This document shows, in pieces, positions 8,489-15,165 of a DNA stretch of 22,934 nucleotides. The translations under genes and the position numbers were made by a program. Under the pieces are notes generated by a model. It made no database searches, was not told the origin of the DNA, and worked only from the letters and a program-made list of their open reading frames with translations. This DNA comes from Bradyrhizobium sp. (GTDB taxonomy: Bacteria > Pseudomonadota > Alphaproteobacteria > Rhizobiales > Xanthobacteraceae). The DNA is taken from contig JAQGKC010000160.1 in NCBI GenBank assembly GCA_028290305.1, positions 1-22,934 on the forward strand, given 5' to 3'. The number at the start of each line of letters is the position of its first letter. The stretch's first letter is position 1.

Positions 8489-8751
8489 GCGTGAAACAAA
8501 AGAGCCAGCTTGCGGTCGCGCTGCATTACGACAGGACAGGTGCGCCGCGGGTCGTCGCCAAGGGCAGGGGAAGCATCGGTGAGAAGATCATCGAGGTTGC
8601 CAAGGCCCATGACATCCCGATCGAAGAGAATGAAGTATTGGCCGGGGCGCTCTCGAATGTCGAACTCGGCGATGAAATTCCGGCCGAGCTGTACAAGGCG
8701 GTGGCGGAAGTGCTGATTTTCGTGCTCCGGCTGTCGGGCCGAATTCGCTAA
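8485..8751 (+). CDS. FlhB C-terminal-domain-like protein (FlhX/YlqH type)
   Basis: An 88-residue cytoplasmic protein matching only the C-terminal domain of FlhB/YscU/SctU export-switch proteins. Visible family features are L-A-V-A-L-H-Y-D near residues 9-16, [10 protein letters not shown] near 20-29, [15 protein letters not shown], then [18 protein letters not shown]. The FlhB membrane domain is absent. The self-cleavage motif Asn-Pro-Thr-His, expected just before A-V-A-L, is replaced by Q-K-S-Q, so autocleavage is not expected. The ATG overlaps the FliK-like stop (ATGA), which implies coupling and a joint role. Similar stand-alone domains (Campylobacter FlhX, Bacillus YlqH) can partly supply FlhB-C function; whether that holds here is unknown. 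Confidence 0.9.
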   Translation: MSVKQKSQLAVALHYDRTGAPRVVAKGRGSIGEKIIEVAKAHDIPIEENEVLAGALSNVELGDEIPAELYKAVAEVLIFVLRLSGRIR

Positions 8752-8832
8752 GCCGAGCATCGGACGGTCATTGTTTTACCACGATGTCGTCAGCATCGTT
8801 GCCGCCATCTCTCCATTGAATCGGATATTGCC

Positions 8833-9651
8833 GTGATCAATCGTCGTCATGCGCTCGGTCTACTTGCTGCCGCGAGCGTCGTGCCGTCGCGGAGCTTTGC
8901 CGACGTAGCGCCGCAGCGCAGCGAAATTCGCGAAACTCTGGCCAAGCGATTTATCGACGAGGAAACGGCCGGCACTTTCGTCGGCTACAAGGTCGACGAT
9001 TATCTGATTATAGCCAGCGACAAGGATCGCTCGGGCGAAGCCAAGCTGCCGGCTTCGACCTTCAAGATTCCGAATTCGCTGATCGCGCTGGAAACAGGTG
9101 TGGTCCAGGACCCGGACAAGGACATCTTCAAGTGGGACGGCGTTGTCAGGAGCATCGAGGCCTGGAACCATGATCACACGCTGCGCTCGGCGATCGCTGC
9201 ATCCGCGGTGCCGGTCTATCAGGAGATCGCGCGGCGCATCGGCGAGGCACGGATGCAGAAATATGTCGACTTGTTCGAGTACGGCAACCGCGATATCGGC
9301 GGCGGCATCGATCAGTTCTGGCTGACCGGCAATCTGCGGATCGATCCGGTCCAGCAGATCGATTTCGTCGACCGCTTGCGGCGCGGCACGCTGCCGGTGT
9401 CGAAACGCAGCCAGGATCTGGTTCGCGATATTTTGCCGGTCACGAAAACGGGCGATTACATTATCCGCGCCAAGACCGGCATGGTGGGCGCGGAGACCGG
9501 CAAGCCGTCGCTCGGCTGGCTGGTGGGTTGGGCCGAGAAGGGGAGCGCCCAGACCGTGTTTGCGCTCAATCTCGATATTCACGAACCGCGCCATGCCGAC
9601 GACCGCATGAAGCTGGCGCAGCAATGCCTCGGCGATATCGGCGCGATTTAG
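8833..9651 (+). CDS. Class D (OXA-type) beta-lactamase / penicillin-binding protein-like
   Basis: A 272-residue serine hydrolase that would open the beta-lactam ring in the periplasm. All class D motifs are present in order: S-T-F-K (residues 75-78, nucleophile Ser75, Lys78 the residue normally carbamylated), S-A-V (124-126), Y-G-N (150-152), F-W-L with Trp163, and K-T-G (214-216). Surrounding sequence such as I-P-N-S-L-I-A-L-E-T-G-V, E-A-W-N-H-D-H-T-L-R-S-A and D-Q-F-W-L-T-G-N-L-R-I is typical OXA. The N-terminus N-R-R-H-A-L-G-L-L-A-A, with cleavage near S-F-A-D, looks like a Tat or basic Sec leader. The start is GTG. No mobile element or regulator is adjacent and codon use matches the neighbours, so it is probably an intrinsic chromosomal gene. 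Substrate range cannot be predicted. Confidence 0.93.
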   Translation: MINRRHALGLLAAASVVPSRSFADVAPQRSEIRETLAKRFIDEETAGTFVGYKVDDYLIIASDKDRSGEAKLPASTFKIPNSLIALETGVVQDPDKDIFKWDGVVRSIEAWNHDHTLRSAIAASAVPVYQEIARRIGEARMQKYVDLFEYGNRDIGGGIDQFWLTGNLRIDPVQQIDFVDRLRRGTLPVSKRSQDLVRDILPVTKTGDYIIRAKTGMVGAETGKPSLGWLVGWAEKGSAQTVFALNLDIHEPRHADDRMKLAQQCLGDIGAI

Positions 9652-9658
9652 TTTGGCG

Positions 9659-10144
9659 TTAGCGCCGGTCCAGTACCAGTGAAACCGCTGTTATGCTGGT
9701 TCCCTGAGGGCGGATAGACACCGTCTGCCGGTTTCCGTGCGTCGTCAGTGACAGATTTGCAGAGAAGCTTTCACTTCTCGCCGAAGCCTCGATCCGGCCG
9801 CCGGCGGCACGCCCCGAAATCGTGCCGGAGGCATTGTGGCTGGATTCACTCCATGATCCGTAAATCTCGCCGCCGCGGTAGTGCACGTTGCCCGCCAAAT
9901 CGATATTATAGCTATCACTGGCGCATCTTATATTGAGGCGAAGCTCGGTGCCGGTGCCGCCGACGTCGTAAGAAGCGCGGCAACGCAGTCGCTCCCGCCC
10001 TCCGTCTGCCGTGTCCAGTACGCCGCCGCCTGACCATGAACCTGCCATGCCGGCGAAGGGAGATTGCGCGGCCTGTGTGGCGCCGCCGGGCAGGCAGAGC
10101 GCCAACATCAGCAACCCAGCCCGCGCAATATTGGATCCAGACAT
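9659..10144 (-). CDS. Small exported hypothetical protein (Gly/Ser beta-rich)
   Basis: A 161-residue protein from ATG 10144, chosen because GGAG lies nine bases upstream and the leader M-S-G-S-N-I-A-R-A-G-L-L-M-L-A-L-C-L starts there. In-frame starts at 10159 (ATG) and 10177 (TTG) are possible. Cleavage is likely near T-Q-A-A-Q. The mature part reads F-A-G-M-A-G-S-W-S-G-G-G, then C-R-A-S-Y, L-N-I-R-C-A-S-D-S-Y, and G-E-I-Y-G-S-W-S-E-S, a lipocalin-like run of short strands with two Cys. I have seen this layout in bradyrhizobial exported proteins of unknown function. It is convergent with the beta-lactamase gene (7 bp between stops) and divergent from the CMD-family gene. Confidence 0.78.
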   Translation of the reverse strand: MSGSNIARAGLLMLALCLPGGATQAAQSPFAGMAGSWSGGGVLDTADGGRERLRCRASYDVGGTGTELRLNIRCASDSYNIDLAGNVHYRGGEIYGSWSESSHNASGTISGRAAGGRIEASARSESFSANLSLTTHGNRQTVSIRPQGTSITAVSLVLDRR

Positions 10145-10325
10145 CTTGGAAGTCTCCATCTCTGGTGATTTGGCCAATGGTCTCTCTAGTGGTCTAACGG
10201 TCTCCCTTTAAGTTCACCGATCTAACGCGGGAGCGCTGAACGTTGGTTCCAGAACATCTGGTTTGTGCGGCTCGGCTGGACTAGGCTTGATGGCTTCACA
10301 ATGATGAGAACACAGGGAGGAAACC

Positions 10326-10979
10326 ATGAGATCTTTGGTCTGGATGTCGTCGCTCACCGTCGCCGCGGCCGGCGGCTGGTTTGCTGCGACGATGTTCGCG
10401 CAACCCGCGACAAGCAAGGAACCGCGCTTTCCACAACTGACCATGGATCAGCTCAGCGACGCGCAAAAGCCGCTCGGCGAGCAGGTCATGAAGGTCTCGA
10501 GCGTCGGGCTCGCCGGACCTTACAACCCGATCATGCGCAGTCCGGTGCTGGGTCAGCGGCTGTTCGACCTGTTTCACTATCTGCGCTGGGAAACTTCCGT
10601 TCCGACCAAGCTCAACGAGTTTGCGATTCTGATCATCGGACGGCAATGGCGCTCGCAGGTCGAATGGTATGCGCATGCGCCGTTGGCGGCGAAGGCGGGA
10701 CTATCGCCTGACATCATCGCCGAATTGAAAGCCAACCAGCGGCCGTCCAACATGGCCGAGGACGAAGCGCTGGTTTACGACTTCGTCACCGAACTCACGA
10801 CCACGCAGAAGGTTTCCGACGAAACCTATGCGCGGGCGAACAAGCTTTTCAACGATCAGCAGATCGTGGATCTGACGGCGGTGGCGGGCAACTACGTCAT
10901 GGTGGCCATGATACTGGCGATGTCGGAGGAAACCACGCCTCCCGGAAAGGAGGCGCCGTTCAAGGTCGGGGAGAAGTAG
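10326..10979 (+). CDS. Carboxymuconolactone decarboxylase (CMD)-family protein, exported
   Basis: A 217-residue protein with an ideal GGGAGG six bases before the ATG. The N-terminus (M-R-S-L-V-W-M-S-S-L-T-V-A-A-A-G-G-W-F-A) is a signal peptide or anchor ending near M-F-A-Q-P-A. The CMD-like core runs from about residue 60 to 200: L-N-E-F-A-I-L-I-I-G-R-Q-W-R-S-Q-V-E-W-Y-A-H, then a helix pair with D-E-A-L-V-Y-D-F-V-T-E-L. The AhpD-type Cys-x-x-Cys redox motif is absent, so it is not an alkylhydroperoxidase. His in E-W-Y-A-H-A-P-L sits at the usual active-site position. Export is less common for this family. The reaction and substrate are unknown; no aromatic-degradation genes are nearby. Confidence 0.85.
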   Translation: MRSLVWMSSLTVAAAGGWFAATMFAQPATSKEPRFPQLTMDQLSDAQKPLGEQVMKVSSVGLAGPYNPIMRSPVLGQRLFDLFHYLRWETSVPTKLNEFAILIIGRQWRSQVEWYAHAPLAAKAGLSPDIIAELKANQRPSNMAEDEALVYDFVTELTTTQKVSDETYARANKLFNDQQIVDLTAVAGNYVMVAMILAMSEETTPPGKEAPFKVGEK

Positions 10980-10989
10980 CGCCGCAACA

Positions 10990-11406
10990 TCACGCTGTCC
11001 TAGTCGCATCTTTGCCGATGCGGCCGAGATGGGTAAAGCCGAATCCGACTTCGTATTTCAGGCCGTACCCGAGCGCGCGGTCGATGCCGATATGGGCCAG
11101 CCAGATCATCGCGATCGAGAGCACCAATGGCGTCTCCGTGCCAAATCCCGTGACCATCAGCGTCATCGGCGCCATGTAGCTGTGGGCGGTGTTGTAGACG
11201 AAGGCGCCGGTCCGCGGTCCCCAAAGATAGGCCAAAAAACTCAGATCGGGCACCAGAAACAGGATGGCGTAGATCCACCACGATCCGCCCCAGACCGCGT
11301 AAAGCAGCGTCATGCCCGCAAACAGCGTCAACCCTTCCAGCCGGAGCAGCGTTCGCAATCCGCCAGTTACCGCGCCTGCCGTTTCTACGCTCGCGATATC
11401 AGCCAT
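10990..11406 (-). CDS. DUF4260-family integral membrane protein
   Basis: A 138-residue membrane protein. The frame is open upstream, but the ATG at 11406 (M-A-D-I-A-S-V-E) has GGAGG seven bases before it. Several hydrophobic segments are visible: L-T-L-F-A-G-M-T-L-L-Y-A-V-W, W-W-I-Y-A-I-L-F-L-V-P-D-L-S-F-L-A-Y-L, and S-Y-M-A-P-M-T-L-M-V, then I-A-M-I-W-L-A-H-I-G-I-D-R-A-L-G-Y-G-L-K-Y. The P-D-L-S-F motif, N-T-A-H-S-Y and the C-terminal H-I-G-I-D-R-x-L-G-Y-G-L-K are characteristic of DUF4260. Function is unknown. It is convergent with the CMD gene (10 bp between stops) and divergent from pccB. Confidence 0.88.
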   Translation of the reverse strand: MADIASVETAGAVTGGLRTLLRLEGLTLFAGMTLLYAVWGGSWWIYAILFLVPDLSFLAYLWGPRTGAFVYNTAHSYMAPMTLMVTGFGTETPLVLSIAMIWLAHIGIDRALGYGLKYEVGFGFTHLGRIGKDATRTA

Positions 11407-11475
11407 GGGGTCGCCTCCGTTGAAGCCCCGCATATATCGTGCGCCGGGCAAGGGTGCCAGATGCAGGGAGGGGCG

Positions 11476-11490
11476 TTTCCCGCCGGGAAA
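11476..11490. promoter_or_regulatory. Perfect palindrome between DUF4260 gene and pccB (candidate operator)
   Basis: TTTCCCGCCGGGAAA has perfect 7-bp arms around one central base. It sits 43 bp before the pccB ATG (11533) and 69 bp before the DUF4260 start in the 126-bp divergent intergenic region, where a repressor or activator of either gene could bind. It does not look like the TTTGCAAA-type sites reported for PccR. The protein that binds it is unknown. Confidence 0.35.
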
Positions 11491-11532
11491 ATGCCGTGTT
11501 AGAACCCAAACAAATTGAGCGGGAAAGCAGAC

Positions 11533-13065
11533 ATGAAAGACATCCTGGATACCCTTGAGGAACGACGCGCCGGCGCCAAGCTCGGCGGCGGCGAAAAGCG
11601 CATCGAGGCGCAGCACGCCCGTGGCAAATTGACCGCGCGGGAGCGCATCGAGCTTTTACTCGACAAGGGCAGCTTCGAGGAATTCGACATGTTCGTCGAG
11701 CATCGCTCGGTGGAATTCGGCATGGAGAAGTCCAAGGTTCCGGGCGACGGCGTCGTCACCGGCTGGGGCACCGTCAACGGCCGCAAGACCTTTGTGTTCG
11801 CCAAGGACTTTACCGTGTTCGGCGGCTCGTTGTCGGAAACCCACGCGCAGAAAATTGTAAAAATCCAGGACATGGCGATGAAGGCGAGAGCGCCGATCAT
11901 CGGCCTCTACGACGCCGGCGGCGCGCGCATCCAGGAAGGCGTCGCCGCGCTAGCCGGCTATTCCTATGTGTTCCGCCGCAACGTCATCGCCTCCGGCGTG
12001 ATTCCGCAGATCTCCGTCATCATGGGTCCCTGCGCCGGCGGCGACGTCTATTCGCCTGCCATGACCGACTTTATCTTCATGGTGAAGAACACCAGCTACA
12101 TGTTCGTCACCGGGCCCGACGTGGTGAAGACCGTCACCAACGAGGTCGTGACGGCGGAAGAACTCGGCGGCGCTTCCGTGCATGCGACGCGCTCTTCGAT
12201 CGCCGACGGCGCCTTCGAGAACGATGTCGAGACGCTGTTGCAGATGCGCCGGCTGATCGATTTCCTGCCCTCCAACAACACCGATGGCGTGCCGGAATGG
12301 CCGAGTTTCGACGATATCGGGCGGGTCGACATGTCGCTCGACACGCTGATCCCCGATCATCCGAACAAGCCCTACGACATGAAGGAACTGATTCTCAAAG
12401 TAGTCGACGAGGGCGACTTCTTCGAAATCTCCGAAACCTTCGCCAGAAACATCGTCACCGGTTTCGGCCGCATCGCCGGCCGCACCGTCGGCTTCGTCGC
12501 CAACCAGCCGATGGTCCTGGCGGGCGTGCTCGACTCGGACGCCTCACGCAAGGCGGCGCGCTTCGTCCGCTTCTGCGACGCCTTCAATATTCCCATCGTG
12601 ACGTTCGTGGACGTGCCGGGCTTCCTGCCGGGCACCGCGCAAGAATATGGCGGGCTGATCAAGCACGGCGCCAAACTGCTGTTCGCCTATTCGCAATGCA
12701 CGGTGCCGCTGGTCACGATCATCACGCGCAAGGCCTATGGCGGCGCGTTCGACGTGATGGCCTCGAAGGAAATCGGCGCCGACATGAACTACGCCTGGCC
12801 GACCGCGCAGATCGCCGTGATGGGCGCCAAGGGCGCGGTGGAGATCATCTTCCGCAGCGACATCGGCGACACCGAGGCGATCGCCGCGCGCACGAAAGAG
12901 TATGAAGACCGCTTCCTGTCACCCTTCGTCGCCGCCGAACGCGGCTATATCGACGACGTCATCATGCCGCACTCGACACGGCGCAGGATTGCACGGGCAC
13001 TGGCGATGCTAAGGGACAAGCATGTCGAGGTGCCGATGAAGAAGCACGACAATTTGCCGTTGTAA
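11533..13065 (+). CDS. pccB: Propionyl-CoA carboxylase beta subunit (acyl-CoA carboxyltransferase)
   Basis: Carboxyltransferase subunit that moves CO2 from biotin to propionyl-CoA, giving methylmalonyl-CoA, in the cytoplasm. The 510-residue length is normal. The crotonase-like N-domain holds [12 protein letters not shown] (residues 126-137, oxyanion-hole glycines) and [10 protein letters not shown]. The C-domain holds [14 protein letters not shown] and [12 protein letters not shown] (second oxyanion hole). The ATG at 11533 (M-K-D-I-L) is preferred over an in-frame TTG at 11515. The partner biotin carboxylase subunit (pccA) and methylmalonyl-CoA mutase are not in this window. An acetyl/propionyl-CoA carboxylase of mixed specificity is possible; propionyl is inferred from close similarity to PccB. 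Confidence 0.94.
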   Translation: MKDILDTLEERRAGAKLGGGEKRIEAQHARGKLTARERIELLLDKGSFEEFDMFVEHRSVEFGMEKSKVPGDGVVTGWGTVNGRKTFVFAKDFTVFGGSLSETHAQKIVKIQDMAMKARAPIIGLYDAGGARIQEGVAALAGYSYVFRRNVIASGVIPQISVIMGPCAGGDVYSPAMTDFIFMVKNTSYMFVTGPDVVKTVTNEVVTAEELGGASVHATRSSIADGAFENDVETLLQMRRLIDFLPSNNTDGVPEWPSFDDIGRVDMSLDTLIPDHPNKPYDMKELILKVVDEGDFFEISETFARNIVTGFGRIAGRTVGFVANQPMVLAGVLDSDASRKAARFVRFCDAFNIPIVTFVDVPGFLPGTAQEYGGLIKHGAKLLFAYSQCTVPLVTIITRKAYGGAFDVMASKEIGADMNYAWPTAQIAVMGAKGAVEIIFRSDIGDTEAIAARTKEYEDRFLSPFVAAERGYIDDVIMPHSTRRRIARALAMLRDKHVEVPMKKHDNLPL

Positions 13066-13078
13066 AAGAAGCGTGGAT

Positions 13079-13101
13079 GGCCGGGTCAGTTTAGCCCGAC
13101 C
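13079..13101. terminator. Weak hairpin between convergent genes
   Basis: A 23-nt imperfect inverted repeat (GGCCGGGT, then a 7-nt loop region, then AGCCCGACC) lies 13 bp after the pccB stop and 18 bp before the VOC gene stop. Pairing gives about seven base pairs with one mismatch. There is no T-tract, so a terminator role is tentative. Confidence 0.3.
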
Positions 13102-13118
13102 ATGACACAGTACTGGCG

Positions 13119-13580
13119 TTACGCCGCCTTGCTCTGTTTCTTGAAAAATTCCGCGGCGCGCTTTTTCAACTCATCCGCGCCGACGTCCTCGATATGCGTA
13201 CCAAAGAACCAGCTATTGCCGGCCGGATCCTTCACGCCGCCGCTGCGGTCGCCGTAGAATTGATCGGCTGGCTCCATCACGGATGTCGCGCCGGCCTTGA
13301 GGGCTTTCTGATAGGCAGCGTCAACATCGGGTATATAAAGATACAGCATTACAGCGGTGGCCTTGGCGTGCTCGGAGGAGTCAGCGACCATCACCATGGA
13401 ATTACCGACCTTGAGTGTCGCATGCATGATTTTGCCGTCCGGCCGCTTGGTCGGCTCGTGCGTATATTGCGCGCCTAAAGCATTTTGCATGAAGCTGATG
13501 ACCTTCTCGGCGCCATCGACGATGAGATAGGGCGTGACGGTGTGAAACCCGTCCGGAATCGGTTTTACCTTCGCAGCCAT
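13119..13580 (-). CDS. VOC-superfamily (glyoxalase/PhnB-like) protein
   Basis: A 153-residue protein with the paired beta-alpha-beta-beta-beta fold of the vicinal oxygen chelate superfamily, PhnB-like subgroup. Typical segments are H-T-V-T-P-Y-L-I-V-D-G-A at about residues 13-24, I-S-F-M-Q-N-A-L-G-A, H-A-T-L-K-V-G-N-S-M-V-M-V-A-D, Y-L-Y-I-P-D-V-D-A-A-Y, and D-R-S-G-G-V-K-D-P-A-G-N-S-W-F-F-G-T-H. The start at 13580 has AGGAG six bases upstream. A Lys-rich helical tail (E-F-F-K-K-Q-S-K-A-A) closes it. Substrate is unknown; members range from isomerases to resistance proteins. It is divergent from the frameshifted gene. Confidence 0.88.
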   Translation of the reverse strand: MAAKVKPIPDGFHTVTPYLIVDGAEKVISFMQNALGAQYTHEPTKRPDGKIMHATLKVGNSMVMVADSSEHAKATAVMLYLYIPDVDAAYQKALKAGATSVMEPADQFYGDRSGGVKDPAGNSWFFGTHIEDVGADELKKRAAEFFKKQSKAA

Positions 13581-13734
13581 GGCAGTCTCCTGTGGCATTG
13601 AGTGGATCGGATTTAACGCTGGAAGCTGGCACTGGTTTGCTTGTTGTATGCAGATTTTTTGGAGAGGATGTGGCGGTTCCCGGCAAGGGAAACCGGGGCT
13701 CGCCCCAAGGAACATGTTTCAGATGGAGGAAGCC

Positions 13735-14051
13735 ATGCCGTTAGCCTATTTCGTCGTCCGGGCCACCGTCTCCGCCCCGCCAAGCGCAAGGCATTCGATG
13801 CGTGGTACAGCCGCGAACATCTGCCCGACGCAACAAAATCGTTCGGCGTGAAGAAGGCGTGGCGGTTCTGGAGCCTTACCGATCCCAGTCTGCACCAGGC
13901 GACGTATCAGTTCACCGATGAAGCCTCGCTCGACCGCGCGGTGAATGGCGCGGACATGAAACGGCTGATCGCCGATTTCAACCGCGACTGGCCGGATGTG
14001 ACGCGTACGCGCGAGATCTTGGTGCTGGCCGAGGAGTTCGGCGCGGAGTGA
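13735..14051 (+). pseudogene. Small EthD/Dabb-like alpha+beta-barrel protein gene, interrupted by a frameshift
   Basis: Two overlapping frames together make one protein. The first starts at ATG 13735 (GGAGG five bases upstream) and reads M-P-L-A-Y-F-V-V-R-A-T-V-S. The second frame, from about 13776, continues P-A-K-R-K-A-F-D-A-W-Y-S-R-E-H-L-P-D-A-T-K and ends ...L-A-E-E-F-G-A-E at 14051. Joining them needs one extra base near 13774-13775 (for example GAC read as GC), giving V-S-x-P-A-K-R-K, an intact ~105-residue protein. The W-Y-x-x-E-H-L-P-D motif resembles EthD/stress-responsive barrel proteins. The rest of the second frame shows no decay, so this is a recent mutation or a sequencing/assembly error. 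Function is unknown. Confidence 0.8.
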
Positions 14052-14064
14052 GCGTGCAAAAAGC

Positions 14065-14160
14065 CGTCATTCCGGGGCGCGACGAAGTCGCGAACCCGGA
14101 ATCTCGCGTATATAATCTCGGGATTCCGGGTTCAGCCCTGCGGGCTGCCCCGGAATGACG
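14065..14160. repeat. Nested palindromic intergenic repeat element
   Basis: Perfect 14-bp outer arms, CGTCATTCCGGGGC (14065-14078) and GCCCCGGAATGACG (14147-14160), bracket inner arms AACCCGGAATCTCG (14093-14106) and CGGGATTCCGGGTT (14119-14132; 13 of 14 complementary). The 96-bp unit could fold as a long branched hairpin. Elements with these ends are widespread in Bradyrhizobium-type genomes as non-autonomous intergenic repeats, from memory. It starts 13 bp after the frameshifted gene's stop. Confidence 0.85.
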
Positions 14161-14217
14161 CGCGAGAGATTTCATTCCTCTTCTGCGCATCGAACCCAAT
14201 CCTTCCCGTCGCACTAC

Positions 14218-14348
14218 ACGTCGTCCCGGCGAACGCCAGACTTGACTTACTTTCCGCCGTCTTCGCCCGGCTTGACCGGGCGATCCAGTACTCCGGGGCT
14301 CCCGATACGCTCTGGAATACTGGGTCCCCGCGTCCGCGAGGACGACGT
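14218..14348. repeat. Second palindromic intergenic repeat element
   Basis: The outer arms ACGTCGTCC (14218-14226) and GGACGACGT (14340-14348) are perfect, with partial matching further in. Internal hairpins are CGCCCGG/CCGGGCG (14264-14270 and 14276-14282, perfect 7 bp) and CCAGTACTCC/GGAATACTGG (14285-14294 and 14314-14323, 9 of 10). It differs from the first element and matches another common bradyrhizobial repeat type (GTCGTCCC...GCCCGGTCAAGCCGGGC). With the first element it fills most of the 406-bp gap 14052-14457; the remainder (14161-14217 and 14349-14457) shows nothing beyond the next gene's ribosome binding site. Confidence 0.8.
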
Positions 14349-14457
14349 GAGTTGTCGACTGCATATCGCAATTGAAGCCCCACGGTTCAGCGACCATTCA
14401 TCTCGACGCAGCGAAACTCTCTTTGTTCAACCGCCACGTGCGAAAGAGGGAGATATC

Positions 14458-14739
14458 ATGGAACGCCGCCACTTTCTGAAACTCGCCTTTGGAGTAGCCG
14501 TGGGCGCTACAGCGCTTGCCGCGGGCGCGAACGCCGCGCCGCTGCCGCCGATTGCAGCGGGACAAGGTCTCATGCCTCCGCGCCGTGAAGGCGCGGAATC
14601 GGCGGTGGTTTCGCAAGACGATGTCGATCACCTGAAGCCCGAAGAAGTGCGCTGGGGCCATCACTGGCATCGGCGTCATTGGGGCTGGCACCGCCGCCAT
14701 TGGGGTTGGCGTCGCCACTGGCACCGCCGTCACTGGTAA
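14458..14739 (+). CDS. Small Tat-signal protein with His/Trp/Arg-rich tail
   Basis: A 93-residue protein. M-E-R-R-H-F-L-K-L is a textbook twin-arginine motif, followed by a hydrophobic stretch and cleavage near A-N-A-A-P, so export through Tat is expected. The last 29 residues (65-93) contain only His (9), Arg (9), Trp (8) and Gly (3), built from H-R-R-H-W-G-W units. Such a tail could bind metal ions, heme or polyanions; this is inference. GAGGGAG lies upstream of the ATG; the open frame upstream runs through the repeat elements and is not coding. The family is known to me only as a Tat-signal hypothetical protein. Another small exported protein gene follows 122 bp downstream. Confidence 0.82.
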   Translation: MERRHFLKLAFGVAVGATALAAGANAAPLPPIAAGQGLMPPRREGAESAVVSQDDVDHLKPEEVRWGHHWHRRHWGWHRRHWGWRRHWHRRHW

Positions 14740-14748
14740 GCCGGCCTC

Positions 14749-14764
14749 GCGTTACCGCTAACGC
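14749..14764. terminator. Short perfect hairpin after the Tat-signal gene
   Basis: GCGTTA and TAACGC form perfect 6-bp arms around CCGC, nine bases after the stop codon. The stem is short and no T-run follows, so it could be a weak terminator, an mRNA-stabilising hairpin, or a binding site for the next gene's promoter. Confidence 0.3.
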
Positions 14765-14794
14765 GGAGTTGCGTTACCGGCCTGCCATGTTGCT

Positions 14795-14817
14795 TGCGTA
14801 AACTTGTATGCGTAAAC
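14795..14817. repeat. 9-bp direct repeat TGCGTAAAC upstream of the Cys-rich gene
   Basis: TGCGTAAAC occurs at 14795-14803 and again at 14809-14817, a 14-bp period, 45-67 bp before the ATG at 14862. A paired direct repeat here could be a regulator-binding site. No regulator is suggested by the sequence. Confidence 0.3.
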
Positions 14818-14861
14818 CGAAACCGCCGCGTCGCGGCAAATCCAGAGGAAGGGAAAAATCT

Positions 14862-15095
14862 ATGAAATTGCTTGCTGCATCTGCGTTCGCCATTGGCCTC
14901 GGCTTGATGGCGGTGTCCGCCCAGGCCATGCCGGTGTACCCGGTCGATAAGCCGGTTTCGAACGAAATCACCCGCGTCGCGCAGGGCTGCGGACCCGGCT
15001 TCCATCGCGGCCCCGCGGGTGCATGCCGTCCGCTCTATAACTGTCCTCCGGGCTGGCATACCGGTCCGTACGGCAAGAAGTGCTTCAGGAACTGA
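14862..15095 (+). CDS. Small exported Cys-containing protein with duplicated C-x-P-G-[FW]-H motif
   Basis: A 77-residue protein. M-K-L-L-A-A-S-A-F-A-I-G-L-G-L-M-A-V is a Sec signal peptide with cleavage at S-A-Q-A. The mature part of ~54 residues carries two related units: C-G-P-G-F-H-R-G-P-A-G-A-C and C-P-P-G-W-H-T-G-P-Y-G-K-K-C. The four Cys probably form disulfides in the periplasm. The G-C-G-P-G-x-H-R-G-P-x-G-x-C pattern recurs in many short bradyrhizobial exported proteins of unknown function. The start is set by the signal peptide and an AGGAAGGG upstream. It lies 122 bp after the Tat-signal gene in the same direction and ends at a strong hairpin. Confidence 0.82.
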   Translation: MKLLAASAFAIGLGLMAVSAQAMPVYPVDKPVSNEITRVAQGCGPGFHRGPAGACRPLYNCPPGWHTGPYGKKCFRN

Positions 15096-15108
15096 GACCG
15101 TTGGCGGA

Positions 15109-15136
15109 GGCAGGGACCGCGATATCGGTCCCTGCC
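15109..15136. terminator. Strong hairpin between convergent genes (likely terminator)
   Basis: GGCAGGGACCG (15109-15119) and CGGTCCCTGCC (15126-15136) are perfect 11-bp arms around a 6-nt loop, with further pairing just outside. It lies 13 bp after the stop of the Cys-rich gene and 29 bp from the stop of the convergent hydrolase gene, so it could serve both. There is no T-tract of canonical length. Confidence 0.7.
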
Positions 15137-15165
15137 TTCCGCAATTGCTGAAATCACGCTGAATG

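Noticed and set aside
8860..9624. 254-codon minus-strand open frame inside the OXA-type gene
   Set aside because: Antisense to a gene with all catalytic motifs; no independent coding evidence.
10224..10250. GGAAC-N18-CGTT on the minus strand upstream of the exported-protein gene at 9659-10144
   Set aside because: It resembles an EcfG promoter, but the spacer is 18 rather than 16-17 bp and it lies about 80 bp from the start codon.
14155..14457. Upstream extension of the Tat-signal protein frame
   Set aside because: It runs through the palindromic repeat elements; the twin-arginine leader and ribosome binding site place the start at 14458.
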